The translations under genes and the position numbers were made by a program. A stretch of 31,962 nt of DNA from a virus: the IMG/VR virus record IMGVR_UViG_3300045933_000063, positions 1 to 31,962 of that record; one strand, written 5' to 3'. Positions 22,312 to 31,269 of this stretch are shown here, one piece after another (position 1 is the stretch's first letter; the number at the start of each line of letters is the position of its first letter). The notes under the pieces were generated by a model. That model saw only the letters and a list, made by a program, of their open reading frames with translations, made no database searches and was not told the DNA's origin.

Positions 22312-22537
22312 TCCAGTCCCCACACCTGGCATGGGACCTGTTCAGCCAAAGCCGATGGCCCCGCCCGCTCCAGGCATGTTTGGACTGGCGCCAGCCCAGC
22401 CTGCGCCGCAACCGATTGCGCCGAAGCAAAAGGTGATGGATTCGCTGCTTCAACGGGAGCTGGCGGCACGAGGCCCGATGTACTATCCGGCGCTTCCTGG
22501 CTATGCGCCGAAGAAGACTAACTTTATAGGTGGCTAA
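22289..22537 (+). CDS. Pro-rich small virion-region protein
   Basis: 82 residues from ATG 22289, GGAGGA just upstream (22279-22284); overlaps the S74 gene. Begins MPCTCTPDPVPTPGMGP and continues Pro/Ala-rich, then a short helix (KVMDSLLQRELAARGPM) and YYPALPGYAPKKTNFIGG. No catalytic motif. Probably a virion or assembly protein of the ejection module. Its stop overlaps the next start (TAATG). Confidence 0.6.
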   Translation: MPCTCTPDPVPTPGMGPVQPKPMAPPAPGMFGLAPAQPAPQPIAPKQKVMDSLLQRELAARGPMYYPALPGYAPKKTNFIGG

Positions 22538-24270
22538 TGCCTCCGATTCTGCATCAACCCCAAGACATTCTCACCACTCCCTACGGTTATTCCGGGCAAA
22601 TGTCGCCGGAAACGGCGGTCGCTGAACAGGCGTTGAACCGACGCCGGTTCCTGGCCAACTTGCTCACGCAGAGAGGCTTGCAGCTACCGGAAGGCAAGAT
22701 GGTTGGGCGGTTCTATGTGGCCCCAAGCCCCGTACAGGGCGCGGCCAGTCTGGCCTCGGTCTTAGCCGGAGCACTCGGGAGCCGTGCGATTGATGCAGAG
22801 CAGAATGAGCTGATGAAAGCGGATCGGCAATCGGTGGTTGACGCCATCCAGAAATATCACGCTGATAAGGTGCGGCCTGCTGCGCCAACGGGGCTCCGTG
22901 CTGAGGCTGGCTCTCCCGCGCCTTCGCCTCAGGAGTCACCAGACCTCGCGCGCGGGATTGCCCCACGGCCAGACGGCCCCTATAGCGGCCAAGTCGGGGC
23001 GGTGCCGATGCCAGATGCAGGCGTGCAATCTGATACTCCGCCGATTGCCGCAAAACCACCTGACGATATCCAAGGGTTTCCATATATGTCTCGTCTAGAC
23101 ATGCGCAACCCGCAACAGGCTGATATGTCTCAAATGGCTACACCAGCCTCTCAAGCGCAGCCGTTGCCGTCTCAACCAGCACCTGCGCCCATGCCTCAAC
23201 CTCAACCGGCTCCGCCACGTCGTCCCACGCTGGATGATTTGGCGGACCTCTTGACCCATCAGCACCCGCAAGTGCGGCAGTACGGAGCCATGCTTGCGCA
23301 GCAGATGCAGCGAGAGCAGGAGCGCGATCTCCAACAGGAGGCGGTAGCGAGACAGCTTGAGCAGCAACAGTGGGAGCGCGGGTTCGGCGAAAAGAAACTC
23401 GCGCAAGAAGGTGAGTTAAAGCGGTTTGGCATTGAAGAAAATGCCGCGTCCCGCGCTGAGATGATGAAAAACACGCTGGCCATGAAGGAAATGCAGCTCG
23501 CGCAAATGGAGCGCGATAGCCTTCGGGATGCAAAGTCACAAGAGGCGGCCAATGCCCTGCGGGCGGATATCGCGAAAGGGAATCAAGAGATTCAGCGGAT
23601 GAATGCACAGACCTCTCGCTTTCAGGCGGATCTCCAGCGCCAGCAACTTGAACAAGGGAAGACGCCGCCCGGCTACCGCAAGACAGCAGAGGGCAACCTT
23701 GAGGCCATTCCTGGCGGTCCAGCTGATACGAAGCTCCAGGGCGTCTTTAACCAAGACGCGGCCATGTTGCAGAACAGCAATGCGGGGTTCGACCGTCTCG
23801 CCGCCAGCGCCAATGAACTCATGAACCATCCAGGGGTGGCTGGGATTACCGGCATTCGAGGAAAAGTTCCTGACATTCCAGGCAGTGATGCTGCCAACGC
23901 CCGCGCCTTACTGAATACCATCAAATCTCAGATTGCGTTCGGGGTGTTGCAAGACATGCGGAATAATTCCAAGACAGGCGGAGCCCTTGGCGCGGTGTCT
24001 GACGCAGAAGGCAAACGATTGGAGAATAACTTAGCGGCGCTCGACACGACGCAAGATACGGCGCAATTTAAGAGTAAGCTGAAGCAGATCATTGACTATA
24101 CGGAAGGGGCGAAGAGTCGGTTGCGGGATTCGTTCAACTTGAAGCACAAGATTGAAGCTCCGAAGGCGGCGGATTCTGGGGGAGGTCCAGCAGTGGGCAC
24201 GGTTCAGGACGGGTACCGCTTTAAGGGTGGCAACCCATCAGATCCGAAGAGTTGGGAGAAGGTTAACTAA
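22537..24270 (+). CDS. DNA ejection / internal virion protein
   Basis: 577 residues. A Pro/Gln-rich disordered N-terminal part runs to about residue 220. A long Gln/Glu/Lys coiled coil follows at about 240-385. The C-terminal domain carries MNHPGVAGITGIRGKVPDIP, ANARALLNTIKSQIAFGVLQ and SKTGGALGAVSDAEGKRLEN, a block shared by phage DNA-transfer/ejection proteins. The ATG overlaps the preceding stop. Would be packed in the head and ejected to form a DNA channel. Confidence 0.7.
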   Translation: MPPILHQPQDILTTPYGYSGQMSPETAVAEQALNRRRFLANLLTQRGLQLPEGKMVGRFYVAPSPVQGAASLASVLAGALGSRAIDAEQNELMKADRQSVVDAIQKYHADKVRPAAPTGLRAEAGSPAPSPQESPDLARGIAPRPDGPYSGQVGAVPMPDAGVQSDTPPIAAKPPDDIQGFPYMSRLDMRNPQQADMSQMATPASQAQPLPSQPAPAPMPQPQPAPPRRPTLDDLADLLTHQHPQVRQYGAMLAQQMQREQERDLQQEAVARQLEQQQWERGFGEKKLAQEGELKRFGIEENAASRAEMMKNTLAMKEMQLAQMERDSLRDAKSQEAANALRADIAKGNQEIQRMNAQTSRFQADLQRQQLEQGKTPPGYRKTAEGNLEAIPGGPADTKLQGVFNQDAAMLQNSNAGFDRLAASANELMNHPGVAGITGIRGKVPDIPGSDAANARALLNTIKSQIAFGVLQDMRNNSKTGGALGAVSDAEGKRLENNLAALDTTQDTAQFKSKLKQIIDYTEGAKSRLRDSFNLKHKIEAPKAADSGGGPAVGTVQDGYRFKGGNPSDPKSWEKVN

Positions 24271-25740
24271 ATGCCTCCGTGGGAAAAATATGGCAGTGCA
24301 GAGCCGAGCGGTCCATGGTCAAAGTATGGCGAGAAAGCTGCGCCCGCACAAGAGCCGCCTGCCATGGAGCCTATGACCGACCGGGAAGCGTGGGAGAGTT
24401 CCATGCCGGTGCGCGTGTTACGCGGGATCGAAGGACCGGCCATTAGCTTACTGAAGATGGTCGGCCCTGACTCGATTAAGCAACAGCTCGCGGAAATCGA
24501 TCAACTTCGTGAAAGCGGCATGAAGAAGCGCGGGAATGAGGGCTTCGATTGGGCCGGACTTGTCGGCTCGCTGGTGCCGGGATCGGCCATTGCGTCAGGG
24601 GTGACGAAGGCGCTCCCGGCGGCCACCGCTCTTGGAAAGATTGGCCAAGGCGCGGTGGTTGGTGGCGTGACTGCCGGAGCACAACCCTTGCCAGGTGGGC
24701 AGGATGAGCTCTCGGCCGAGAAGGCCAAGCAGATGGGAATGGGCGCTGTGGTGGGCGGAATCATTCCAGCCGTGACACACGGCGTGAAGTCGTTTTTCGG
24801 CTCCAATAAGTTGAACCCGACGAAGCAAGCGACCTTGGCGGAAGGGCAGCAGGCGGGCTATACCGTACCGTCTTCGACCGTCAATCCGTCCGGCCTCAAC
24901 AATACGCTGGAAAGCCTGGCGGGCAAGGCGGCGGTGGGGCAGGAGGCCGCAGCAAGAAACCAGAAAGTGACGAACGCGCTGACGGCCAAGGCGTTAGGCT
25001 TGCCGCCGAACCAGCCGATTACGCCAGCCTCTTTAAAATCGGTCAGGGACACGGCAGGGCAGGTCTATGACGAAGTTGAAAATTTGTCCCCTACTGCCAA
25101 AACCGCCTTGCGCGAGTTGCGGGATGCACGACACAAAACAGGCCTGCACTTTGACCATTATTATGCCTCTAAGAATCCAGACGCGCTTGACAAGGCGGAA
25201 TATCACAAAGGGCTCGCGCAACTGTTTGAGCAAGAAATAGAGAATGAGGCGATCAAAGCTGGCAAAGCAAAGCTGGCAAATGACCTGACGCAGGCCCGGA
25301 TCAAGATCGCCAAAACCTACGACGTGGAGCGGGCCTTCAGTGAATCAGACTCGAATGTCTCGGCACCGATCCTCGGGCGCAACTTTGATAAGAAGGGCGG
25401 CAAGGCTGTGACCGGAGAGCTGGCGACCATTGGGAAAATGGCCGATGCCTTTCCATCCGTGATGCGTGAAGGGGCCAAGGTGCCGACGGCTGGCGTCTCC
25501 GGGACAGACGCGGCCATGTCAGCCATGCTCGGCACGATCGGTTACGGAGCTGGTGGACCTGCCGGGATCACAGCGGCGGCGCTCCCGCTGGTCCGCCCAA
25601 TCGCGAGAAATATGGTCCTTTCTCCGACCTATCAGAAATATGCTGCGCAAGGCATTCCAGCTCGCTACATTCCACTTATCGATGCCATGACGCAACAAGC
25701 CGTCGCAGCAGGAGGGACCGCCACCGGACGAGCCTACTAA
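24271..25740 (+). CDS. ejection / internal virion protein 2
   Basis: 489 residues; ATG directly follows the previous TAA. It starts with a short tandem motif, PWEKYGSAEP then PWSKYGEKA. Two Gly/Ala-rich hydrophobic stretches (about residues 95-130, and a later segment around MSAMLGTIGYGAGGPAGITA) could insert in membranes, as expected of ejection proteins that build the trans-envelope conduit. Helical regions occupy the middle. Last gene of the tail/ejection module before a strong terminator. Confidence 0.65.
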   Translation: MPPWEKYGSAEPSGPWSKYGEKAAPAQEPPAMEPMTDREAWESSMPVRVLRGIEGPAISLLKMVGPDSIKQQLAEIDQLRESGMKKRGNEGFDWAGLVGSLVPGSAIASGVTKALPAATALGKIGQGAVVGGVTAGAQPLPGGQDELSAEKAKQMGMGAVVGGIIPAVTHGVKSFFGSNKLNPTKQATLAEGQQAGYTVPSSTVNPSGLNNTLESLAGKAAVGQEAAARNQKVTNALTAKALGLPPNQPITPASLKSVRDTAGQVYDEVENLSPTAKTALRELRDARHKTGLHFDHYYASKNPDALDKAEYHKGLAQLFEQEIENEAIKAGKAKLANDLTQARIKIAKTYDVERAFSESDSNVSAPILGRNFDKKGGKAVTGELATIGKMADAFPSVMREGAKVPTAGVSGTDAAMSAMLGTIGYGAGGPAGITAAALPLVRPIARNMVLSPTYQKYAAQGIPARYIPLIDAMTQQAVAAGGTATGRAY

Positions 25741-25780
25741 GTCCATAGCAGCGCTTACACGCCGGAACACGCGGCGTCAC

Positions 25781-25821
25781 AAGCCCAGCGATGCCCTCAC
25801 GGGGGAGTCCTGGGCTTTTTT
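25781..25821 (+). terminator. strong intrinsic terminator after ejection genes
   Basis: AAGCCCAG (25781-25788) pairs with CTGGGCTT (25810-25817), with an inner CCC/GGG pairing, followed by a T-run ending near 25821. A second hairpin (ACGCCG/CGGCGT, about 25759-25777) precedes it. The T-run ends 6-7 bp before the ribosome site of the next gene. The gap 25741-25838 otherwise holds nothing I can call; no clear promoter. Confidence 0.85.
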
Positions 25822-25838
25822 GTTAATCGGAGGCAGTC

Positions 25839-26210
25839 ATGAAACGACTTCTCTTTATCCCCTTTGTCCTGCTCGCCTCGCACGCTTGGGCGGTCGGGGC
25901 ACCCGTGCGGATCGACGGCGGTGACACTATTACCGCGCTGGCGGATGTGACGGTGACCACTACCGCCACAATCGTGCGGGCGTCCAATGCGAATCGAGCC
26001 TCGCTGAACTGCACCACGGATCAGAACGTGCGGTGGGGGGATTCCTCCAGCACGATCACGAAAGGGCAGTTGCTCATTGCGAATAGTTCGATTGCCATCG
26101 CCAATACCGCCGCTGTGTACATGATTGCCGAATCGGCGGCGGCGAATGTGAGTTGTACCGAAGAGACTTGGGCAAGTTCCTCATCGGGTGGGCCGATCTT
26201 TTCGCCATAA
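25839..26210 (+). CDS. small exported protein, signal peptide
   Basis: 123 residues, CGGAGG before ATG 25839. The N-terminus MKRLLFIPFVLLASHAWA is a typical Sec signal peptide: basic n-region, hydrophobic core and AWA cleavage site, probably cut before VG. The mature part is Thr/Ala/Ser-rich and beta-like (TITALADVTVTTTATIVRAS, VRWGDSSSTITKG) with two Cys. It resembles short phage tail/fibre attachment domains in style but would be exported. First gene of a five-gene signal-peptide block. Confidence 0.7.
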   Translation: MKRLLFIPFVLLASHAWAVGAPVRIDGGDTITALADVTVTTTATIVRASNANRASLNCTTDQNVRWGDSSSTITKGQLLIANSSIAIANTAAVYMIAESAAANVSCTEETWASSSSGGPIFSP

Positions 26211-26219
26211 GGAGGCCGG

Positions 26220-27179
26220 ATGAAGCGGACCATTTTCGTCAAAGACTTTCTGCTCTTTAGCCTCCTGATGCTATTTGCCCCGTTCTTACTTGGCGCGATC
26301 ATTCACGGCTCAGGGTCGGGCGGGGTGGCTGTGGAGGCCGATACGCTCCAGACCGTTACGGATCGTGGCAACGTATCCACCGGGAACGACGAGAGCAACC
26401 CGCTCGAAATCTTAGGGACTGGGGCGCACATCGCCAACGGCTGGCGCATTGGCATGGGGACGGACGGCAAGCCGTTTTTCCTGCCGATCTGCGACGGGGT
26501 CGAAAACGATTGCGATCGGGAAATTACGATTGCCTCAGGGAAAACGTATCGCCTCAAAGACTCGGGAGGGAATACCGATTTTGAATATACCGAATCGACC
26601 GGCAAAATCACGGTAGCTACCATTGACGCGACGGTGGCCAACGTCGCCTTAACGCTGTACGACGAGCGGCATTTCTCGGTCGCCACCTGTCAGAACACGA
26701 CGGCTGCCGCCACCTTCGATCTCGCCACGACCAACACCCCGGCCCCGACCTGCAATACGGGATCGAATACCCAAAAAGCCTATCTCGCGTTCGATGCGAC
26801 CACAGATGAGAGCTTTGAAGATCATTGGATCTTGCCGACGGGATTCGTCTCGGTGAACGTGCATTTCCGCTGGAAGGCGGCGGCGACGTCCGGGGCCGTG
26901 GGCTGGTGCGCTCAACTGATCCGTGTTGCCGATGGCAGCACCTCCGATCCCGCCTACCCGGCGCAAGCCTCGGGGAACTGTGTGAGCGATACCGCGAAGG
27001 GGACAACGCTCCAGGAAAACGCCGCCAGCATTACGAGCGTGACCTGTACGTCCTGCGTAGCGGGCGACCATGTCTATGTGCGGATTTCACGCGATGCCAA
27101 CGGGGGCGCGGTCACCGACGATATGACGGGGGACGCCTTGCTCCTGAATTACGGTCGGGTCTTTGTGGTGACGCAATGA
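26220..27179 (+). CDS. exported or membrane-anchored fibre-like protein
   Basis: 319 residues; GGAGG precedes ATG 26220. Residues 1-27 (MKRTIFVKDFLLFSLLMLFA and on) are basic then strongly hydrophobic, a signal peptide or anchor. A Gly/Ser linker (HGSGSGG) follows, then a beta-rich body. The C-terminal ~130 residues (WILPTGFVSVNVHFRWKAAA, ISRDANGGAVTDDMTGDALL) look like a jelly-roll receptor-binding-type domain. Eight Cys in the mature part, an even number, fits disulfides outside the cytoplasm. Otherwise fibre-like. Confidence 0.65.
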   Translation: MKRTIFVKDFLLFSLLMLFAPFLLGAIIHGSGSGGVAVEADTLQTVTDRGNVSTGNDESNPLEILGTGAHIANGWRIGMGTDGKPFFLPICDGVENDCDREITIASGKTYRLKDSGGNTDFEYTESTGKITVATIDATVANVALTLYDERHFSVATCQNTTAAATFDLATTNTPAPTCNTGSNTQKAYLAFDATTDESFEDHWILPTGFVSVNVHFRWKAAATSGAVGWCAQLIRVADGSTSDPAYPAQASGNCVSDTAKGTTLQENAASITSVTCTSCVAGDHVYVRISRDANGGAVTDDMTGDALLLNYGRVFVVTQ

Positions 27180-27901
27180 TGGTGACTGCACGCCTGACCG
27201 TTGCCGTGCTGCTCATTGTGAGCCTGTGGGCTCCGTCTGCATCGGCGACAGTCATCTTTCAGGACACGTTTACCGACACGGACGGGGTTGACCTCGATGC
27301 CCATACGCCTGACACGGGTACTTCTTGGACGGAATTTACCATCACAGGGTCGAGTCAGCTTGGGATCAACACCAATGCCCTGATTTCCGAAACCTCGAAT
27401 TCCGGGCAGGGCTCGGCCTTTTCCGCTGACGGGACCTACGGCACGGCTGACTATAAGGTCACTGCGACGTTTTCTGACATTGGCACAGGGATTTCCACTG
27501 TCAACGCCTGGATCGGGTGTCGGTACGTCAACTCCGGCGGAGTGGACGGGTATTTCGCGTCAATTGCCGAACCGGACAATACCAACGATGTGCGGATTTA
27601 TCGATTCGATAATGGCACCGGCACCAAGATTAGCTCGACGGAAGATACGACTCCAACCGACAACGATGTGTTCGAGCTGGAATGCAACGGGTCGGATATT
27701 GGACTGAAAAAGAATGGCTCCTATGTCATTTCGCCGATCAGCGATGCCACCTACAGCGCGGCAGGGGTGGCCATTGTCGGCATGGGGGAAATTCTTGGCG
27801 TGACGGAATGGGGAGTGTTTTCCGGGGCTATCGATATCACGACGTTTACGGTGGAGACGATTGAAGCCGTGTCCTTTGGGCCGTTTAGGAGACGCTTATA
27901 A
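27176..27901 (+). CDS. exported concanavalin-like domain protein
   Basis: 241 residues from ATG 27176 (ATG 27179 is equally possible); overlaps the previous gene. Signal peptide: a hydrophobic core LTVAVLLIVSLW and cleavage after SASA, before TVIFQ. The mature protein has the pattern of a concanavalin/LamG-like jelly roll (FQDTFTDTDGVDLDAHTPDT, ADYKVTATF, DGYFASIAEPDNTNDVRIYR). A domain of the same style occurs without signal peptide in the gene at 8578. Two Cys. Probably binds glycans or surfaces. Confidence 0.65.
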   Translation: MMVTARLTVAVLLIVSLWAPSASATVIFQDTFTDTDGVDLDAHTPDTGTSWTEFTITGSSQLGINTNALISETSNSGQGSAFSADGTYGTADYKVTATFSDIGTGISTVNAWIGCRYVNSGGVDGYFASIAEPDNTNDVRIYRFDNGTGTKISSTEDTTPTDNDVFELECNGSDIGLKKNGSYVISPISDATYSAAGVAIVGMGEILGVTEWGVFSGAIDITTFTVETIEAVSFGPFRRRL

Positions 27902-27915
27902 ACGAAAGGTGACCT

Positions 27916-28377
27916 ATGAAACTTCTGCTGATCGCTCTGTGGGTTCTGCTGCCGTCGATGGGATGGGCGGCCTATCTCAATCCTGAGATTGAGCAAAACG
28001 CCCTGCAACCAAACGGCATGGTCAAACTCACCTTGGTCTTTCGTGGCGATGCCGGAGAGCCTGATGTGCGGCGAGAACTGCTGGTGCGGCCAGGGATGAC
28101 CTTTCAGCAAGGCCGGTACTTTGTCGATGATACCATTCGAGAACTGGACGCAGCACGGACGGCCTCGAACGTTCCTCAGCTTCAGCCAGGACAAACCATT
28201 ACCAGATTAGTTCGGCCCGCCGCTGTCCCTACAGCCAAGCAAGCCTGGCGGACGAAATTCAACGCCTACATGGCCGCGAAGGACGCAGGGCTGACGAACG
28301 CCACCATGGCTACTGACCTTGCCGCCCTGAAGGCCGATCTTGAAGCAACGTATCAGACGGGGTTCCTCAATGAATAA
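27916..28377 (+). CDS. small exported hypothetical protein
   Basis: 153 residues; AAAGGTGAC before ATG 27916. Signal peptide MKLLLIALWVLLPSMGWA with likely cleavage before AY. The mature part has a short beta region (GMVKLTLVFRGDAGEP) then a helical C-terminal end (KQAWRTKFNAYMAAKDAGL). No Cys. Overlaps the next gene by 8 bp. Function unknown; the overlap suggests it is made together with the beta-helix protein. Confidence 0.65.
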   Translation: MKLLLIALWVLLPSMGWAAYLNPEIEQNALQPNGMVKLTLVFRGDAGEPDVRRELLVRPGMTFQQGRYFVDDTIRELDAARTASNVPQLQPGQTITRLVRPAAVPTAKQAWRTKFNAYMAAKDAGLTNATMATDLAALKADLEATYQTGFLNE

Positions 28378-31105
28378 GCAACGCGGATCTATGCTGTTGG
28401 TCTTCGTGGGGCTGGCGTGTCTCTGGACCGATCCGTCTCACGCAACGCGCTATTGGATTTCTCCATCAGGAAGCGATGCAAACGCCTGCGCATCGATCGA
28501 TGGTGATATCGACCCCGGTGTCTATCGGCAAACGATTGTCGGCGGGAAAAGCTGCATGAGCGGCGGCGATACGCTCACGGCAAAGGCCGGGACTTATACA
28601 GGGACGAGCAATCGCGCCGAAAACTTTCCCAGCGGGACGGCCTCGGCGTACACCATTTTCGAGGGGGATCCGGCGAGTTCCGCCTCGTGCGCAAAGGATC
28701 TCACCTGCGCGACCATTATTAACAATAACGGCACCTATGGGGTCTATACGAATCTGACCTCCTATTTCATCGTGCGGAATATGAAGATCACGAGCGCGAG
28801 CAACTCGGCCTACCCGATCGACATTGGCTCTGCTCCGCAAGCGGGCGTGTCCACGAATGTCATCGTCCGCAACATTGAAGCCACTGGCAGCGGAGCCTCG
28901 TGCATTATGAATTCAGCTCTCGGCCATTTCACCACGATCGAAGAGACCAATTTGCATGACTGCACCGGCGGGGCGCTGGGCATCTATTTTCAAGGCGACG
29001 ATGGAATCATTCGGAATAACTGGATTCACAATAACGGGTATTACGGAGTCCAACTGTATAATTCTGGTACAAACTCAGACGGTCGCCCGGATCGCATCAA
29101 GTTTTATAATAACCTCATCGAAAACAATGAGCTTGGCCTTTTTGTTGAAGGCAATGACAATGAAATTGTCGGTAATGTGATTCGCAACACCGGGAGCGGC
29201 ATTGCCACGACCGGACTGCGACCGATCGTCGTCCACAATCAAGTCGGCGGAGCCATTGCCATCGGCTCGTATGGGTCCTCGAATGGGGCCATTGTTCAAA
29301 ATAATATCATCCTGGGCAATGTCACCATCGGGAGCGGCACGACCAGCGGAACCGTGACCCGCTCCTTCAACGCCTGTCGCTCCATTGATAGCTGCGGCAG
29401 TAACACCCTGACTATCGTTGATTTCTCGACTGTCTCTATCTCCACCTCAGACTATCGCTTAAAAGACGGCTCCACGGCCATCAATGCCGGGACAGCCGCG
29501 TCGGTCTCTGCCCTGCGACCCTGCAATGGGGCATGCGATATCGGCCCAAATGAAGCCTTTGGGTTCTCGTCGGCGGTTGTGAGCGGCACGACAGCGGAGG
29601 TGACGCTAGGGATGAACCTCCATACGCCGGTCGTTCCCACCATCGCCGGATGGTCGCTGGCCTGTACGCCGAATCCCACGGCCTGTCCGAGTTTTTCCCT
29701 TTCAGCGGCGGTCCTGAAAGCTGGCACGAGCAGCACAGTCCAGATCACCTATACCGGGAGTGCGTGTTCAGCCGGCCAAACCTGGACGGCCTCCTATTCG
29801 GCGGTCACCGGCAATACCACCAATTCCGTTGGATTACCGCTCAAGCAAGAGCTTACGACCACAACCAATTTTGCCGTGAACAGCTCTGGCTGTACGGGCG
29901 GCGGCGGCCCCTCACCACCTGGCGGGCTGCATATCCATTACAAATTGGATGAAGGGACCGGCACGAACGCCAACGATGAGACGGCGAATAATTTGGACGG
30001 AACCTTGATGAATAGCCCGACCTGGGGCACCGGGGTTGATAGCAATGGGGTGGTCATGGCCGCTGGGACCTCCCAGCACATTGCAATTCCCTATGGAAGC
30101 GGGGTCAATCCCTCCACGCAATCGCTGACGATCGCCTTTTGGGCGAAGCTCACCAGTGAGGGTCTGGTGTTTGGGTCACCGGTCGGCACGAATCAGCGGC
30201 TCTATATCGCGGTGTCGAATGGAACGGCCCGGATTGCGATTCAAGGCACAAACGCGGGTACCGCGTCTGATTTAACCGTGACGCTGAACGATTGGACACG
30301 GTTTTGCCTCGTGATGAATAGCGGGACGGATACCGCTACGCTCGCGGTGAATGGGGTAGCCTCGGCCAATACAGGCGGCAGGAAAACCTATACCTCCTAT
30401 GCGCTCGCTGGAAATTTCCAACTCGGGCGCATTGACGGCAACAATGCGCCAGGTGGGACCTATGACGATTTCAAACTGTGGACGAGCGTGGAGTCCTGCG
30501 CAGACGATTACGCGGCCTCCAATCCGCCGCCGCCTGCCGTCACGGCCCAGTATACGGCGGTGGGGATGCGGTTCTATGGAGCCAAGACGCGACGCTCCGG
30601 AGCGCTCATTCCGCTCGCCGCGCTGAATACCAATATCACGATTGTACCAGGAGGGGCGTTTGCCCTGGCGGTCCAGACGGACGGCACGGTTGCAGATCCG
30701 CCCCCTATGGCCGAACGGCTCTATTACTCGTGTTCCCCATCACCCTGCTCCGGCTCCTGGTTGCCCGTGCCAGCCGATGGCACTGCTGACGGGGTGTATT
30801 TTTGGGGGACGACGGTAGAACCGAGGCTCTTGAGTGGGGCCCATGGGTCGAATTTGAGCGGGGCGCTGACGCATGTGAACGGCGGCACGAACATTACTGC
30901 CGATTCCATCCCGGTGGTTGATCTTGCGCAGGACAACAGTACCGTGATGCGGTGGATTATCAGAATTTCCAGTAGTGCGCCGATCGGACGCATCTTTTGC
31001 TTTAAGCCGAGGGAGCAAACCGGGATTGATTTGAATGGCGGCTATACGCCATCCGGCGGGCTGTGCGCAACGGTCCGGTCATCCGTGGCAGACGGCGGGT
31101 TTTAG
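28370..31105 (+). CDS. exported beta-helix plus LamG-like protein
   Basis: 911 residues from ATG 28370. The signal peptide (MLLVFVGLACLWTDPSHA within residues 8-25) is probably cut before TRYWISPSG. TRYWISPSGSDANAC opens like secreted right-handed beta-helix proteins, and residues ~120-330 contain PbH1-type strands rich in Asn (IRNNWIHNNGYYGVQLYNSG, NNLIENNELGLFVEGNDNEI). A linker (GGGGPSPPGG) leads to a LamG-like jelly roll (LHIHYKLDEGTGTNANDETA, LTIAFWAKL) at about 530-715. The last 180 residues form another beta domain. About 20 Cys in the mature chain. May bind or degrade polysaccharide; tailspike-like fold but with export signal. Confidence 0.75.
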   Translation: MNKQRGSMLLVFVGLACLWTDPSHATRYWISPSGSDANACASIDGDIDPGVYRQTIVGGKSCMSGGDTLTAKAGTYTGTSNRAENFPSGTASAYTIFEGDPASSASCAKDLTCATIINNNGTYGVYTNLTSYFIVRNMKITSASNSAYPIDIGSAPQAGVSTNVIVRNIEATGSGASCIMNSALGHFTTIEETNLHDCTGGALGIYFQGDDGIIRNNWIHNNGYYGVQLYNSGTNSDGRPDRIKFYNNLIENNELGLFVEGNDNEIVGNVIRNTGSGIATTGLRPIVVHNQVGGAIAIGSYGSSNGAIVQNNIILGNVTIGSGTTSGTVTRSFNACRSIDSCGSNTLTIVDFSTVSISTSDYRLKDGSTAINAGTAASVSALRPCNGACDIGPNEAFGFSSAVVSGTTAEVTLGMNLHTPVVPTIAGWSLACTPNPTACPSFSLSAAVLKAGTSSTVQITYTGSACSAGQTWTASYSAVTGNTTNSVGLPLKQELTTTTNFAVNSSGCTGGGGPSPPGGLHIHYKLDEGTGTNANDETANNLDGTLMNSPTWGTGVDSNGVVMAAGTSQHIAIPYGSGVNPSTQSLTIAFWAKLTSEGLVFGSPVGTNQRLYIAVSNGTARIAIQGTNAGTASDLTVTLNDWTRFCLVMNSGTDTATLAVNGVASANTGGRKTYTSYALAGNFQLGRIDGNNAPGGTYDDFKLWTSVESCADDYAASNPPPPAVTAQYTAVGMRFYGAKTRRSGALIPLAALNTNITIVPGGAFALAVQTDGTVADPPPMAERLYYSCSPSPCSGSWLPVPADGTADGVYFWGTTVEPRLLSGAHGSNLSGALTHVNGGTNITADSIPVVDLAQDNSTVMRWIIRISSSAPIGRIFCFKPREQTGIDLNGGYTPSGGLCATVRSSVADGGF

Positions 31106-31107
31106 CC

Positions 31108-31269
31108 GTGACGGAATATTTCTGGCAGCGTGCCTGCCCACAATGCGGGAGACACTTAGCACGTCCGTGTGAGTACGGGATAGCTTGGCTCTGTAGGTGC
31201 GGATGGACCACTGCCGATGTAAGCAGAGCAATACGAAAGCCTGAGCAATCACAGAATGTTGAGAAATGA
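31108..31269 (+). CDS. 53-residue zinc-ribbon microprotein
   Basis: GTG 31108 is chosen, 3 bp after the preceding stop; a longer frame from 31063 would overlap it. Cys pairs CPQCGR and CRCGW with an extra Cys (PCEY) make a zinc ribbon. The closest in-window relative in layout is the microprotein at 12939 (CPMC...CEQCGW). Overlaps the next gene by ATGA. Role unknown. Confidence 0.5.
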   Translation: MTEYFWQRACPQCGRHLARPCEYGIAWLCRCGWTTADVSRAIRKPEQSQNVEK

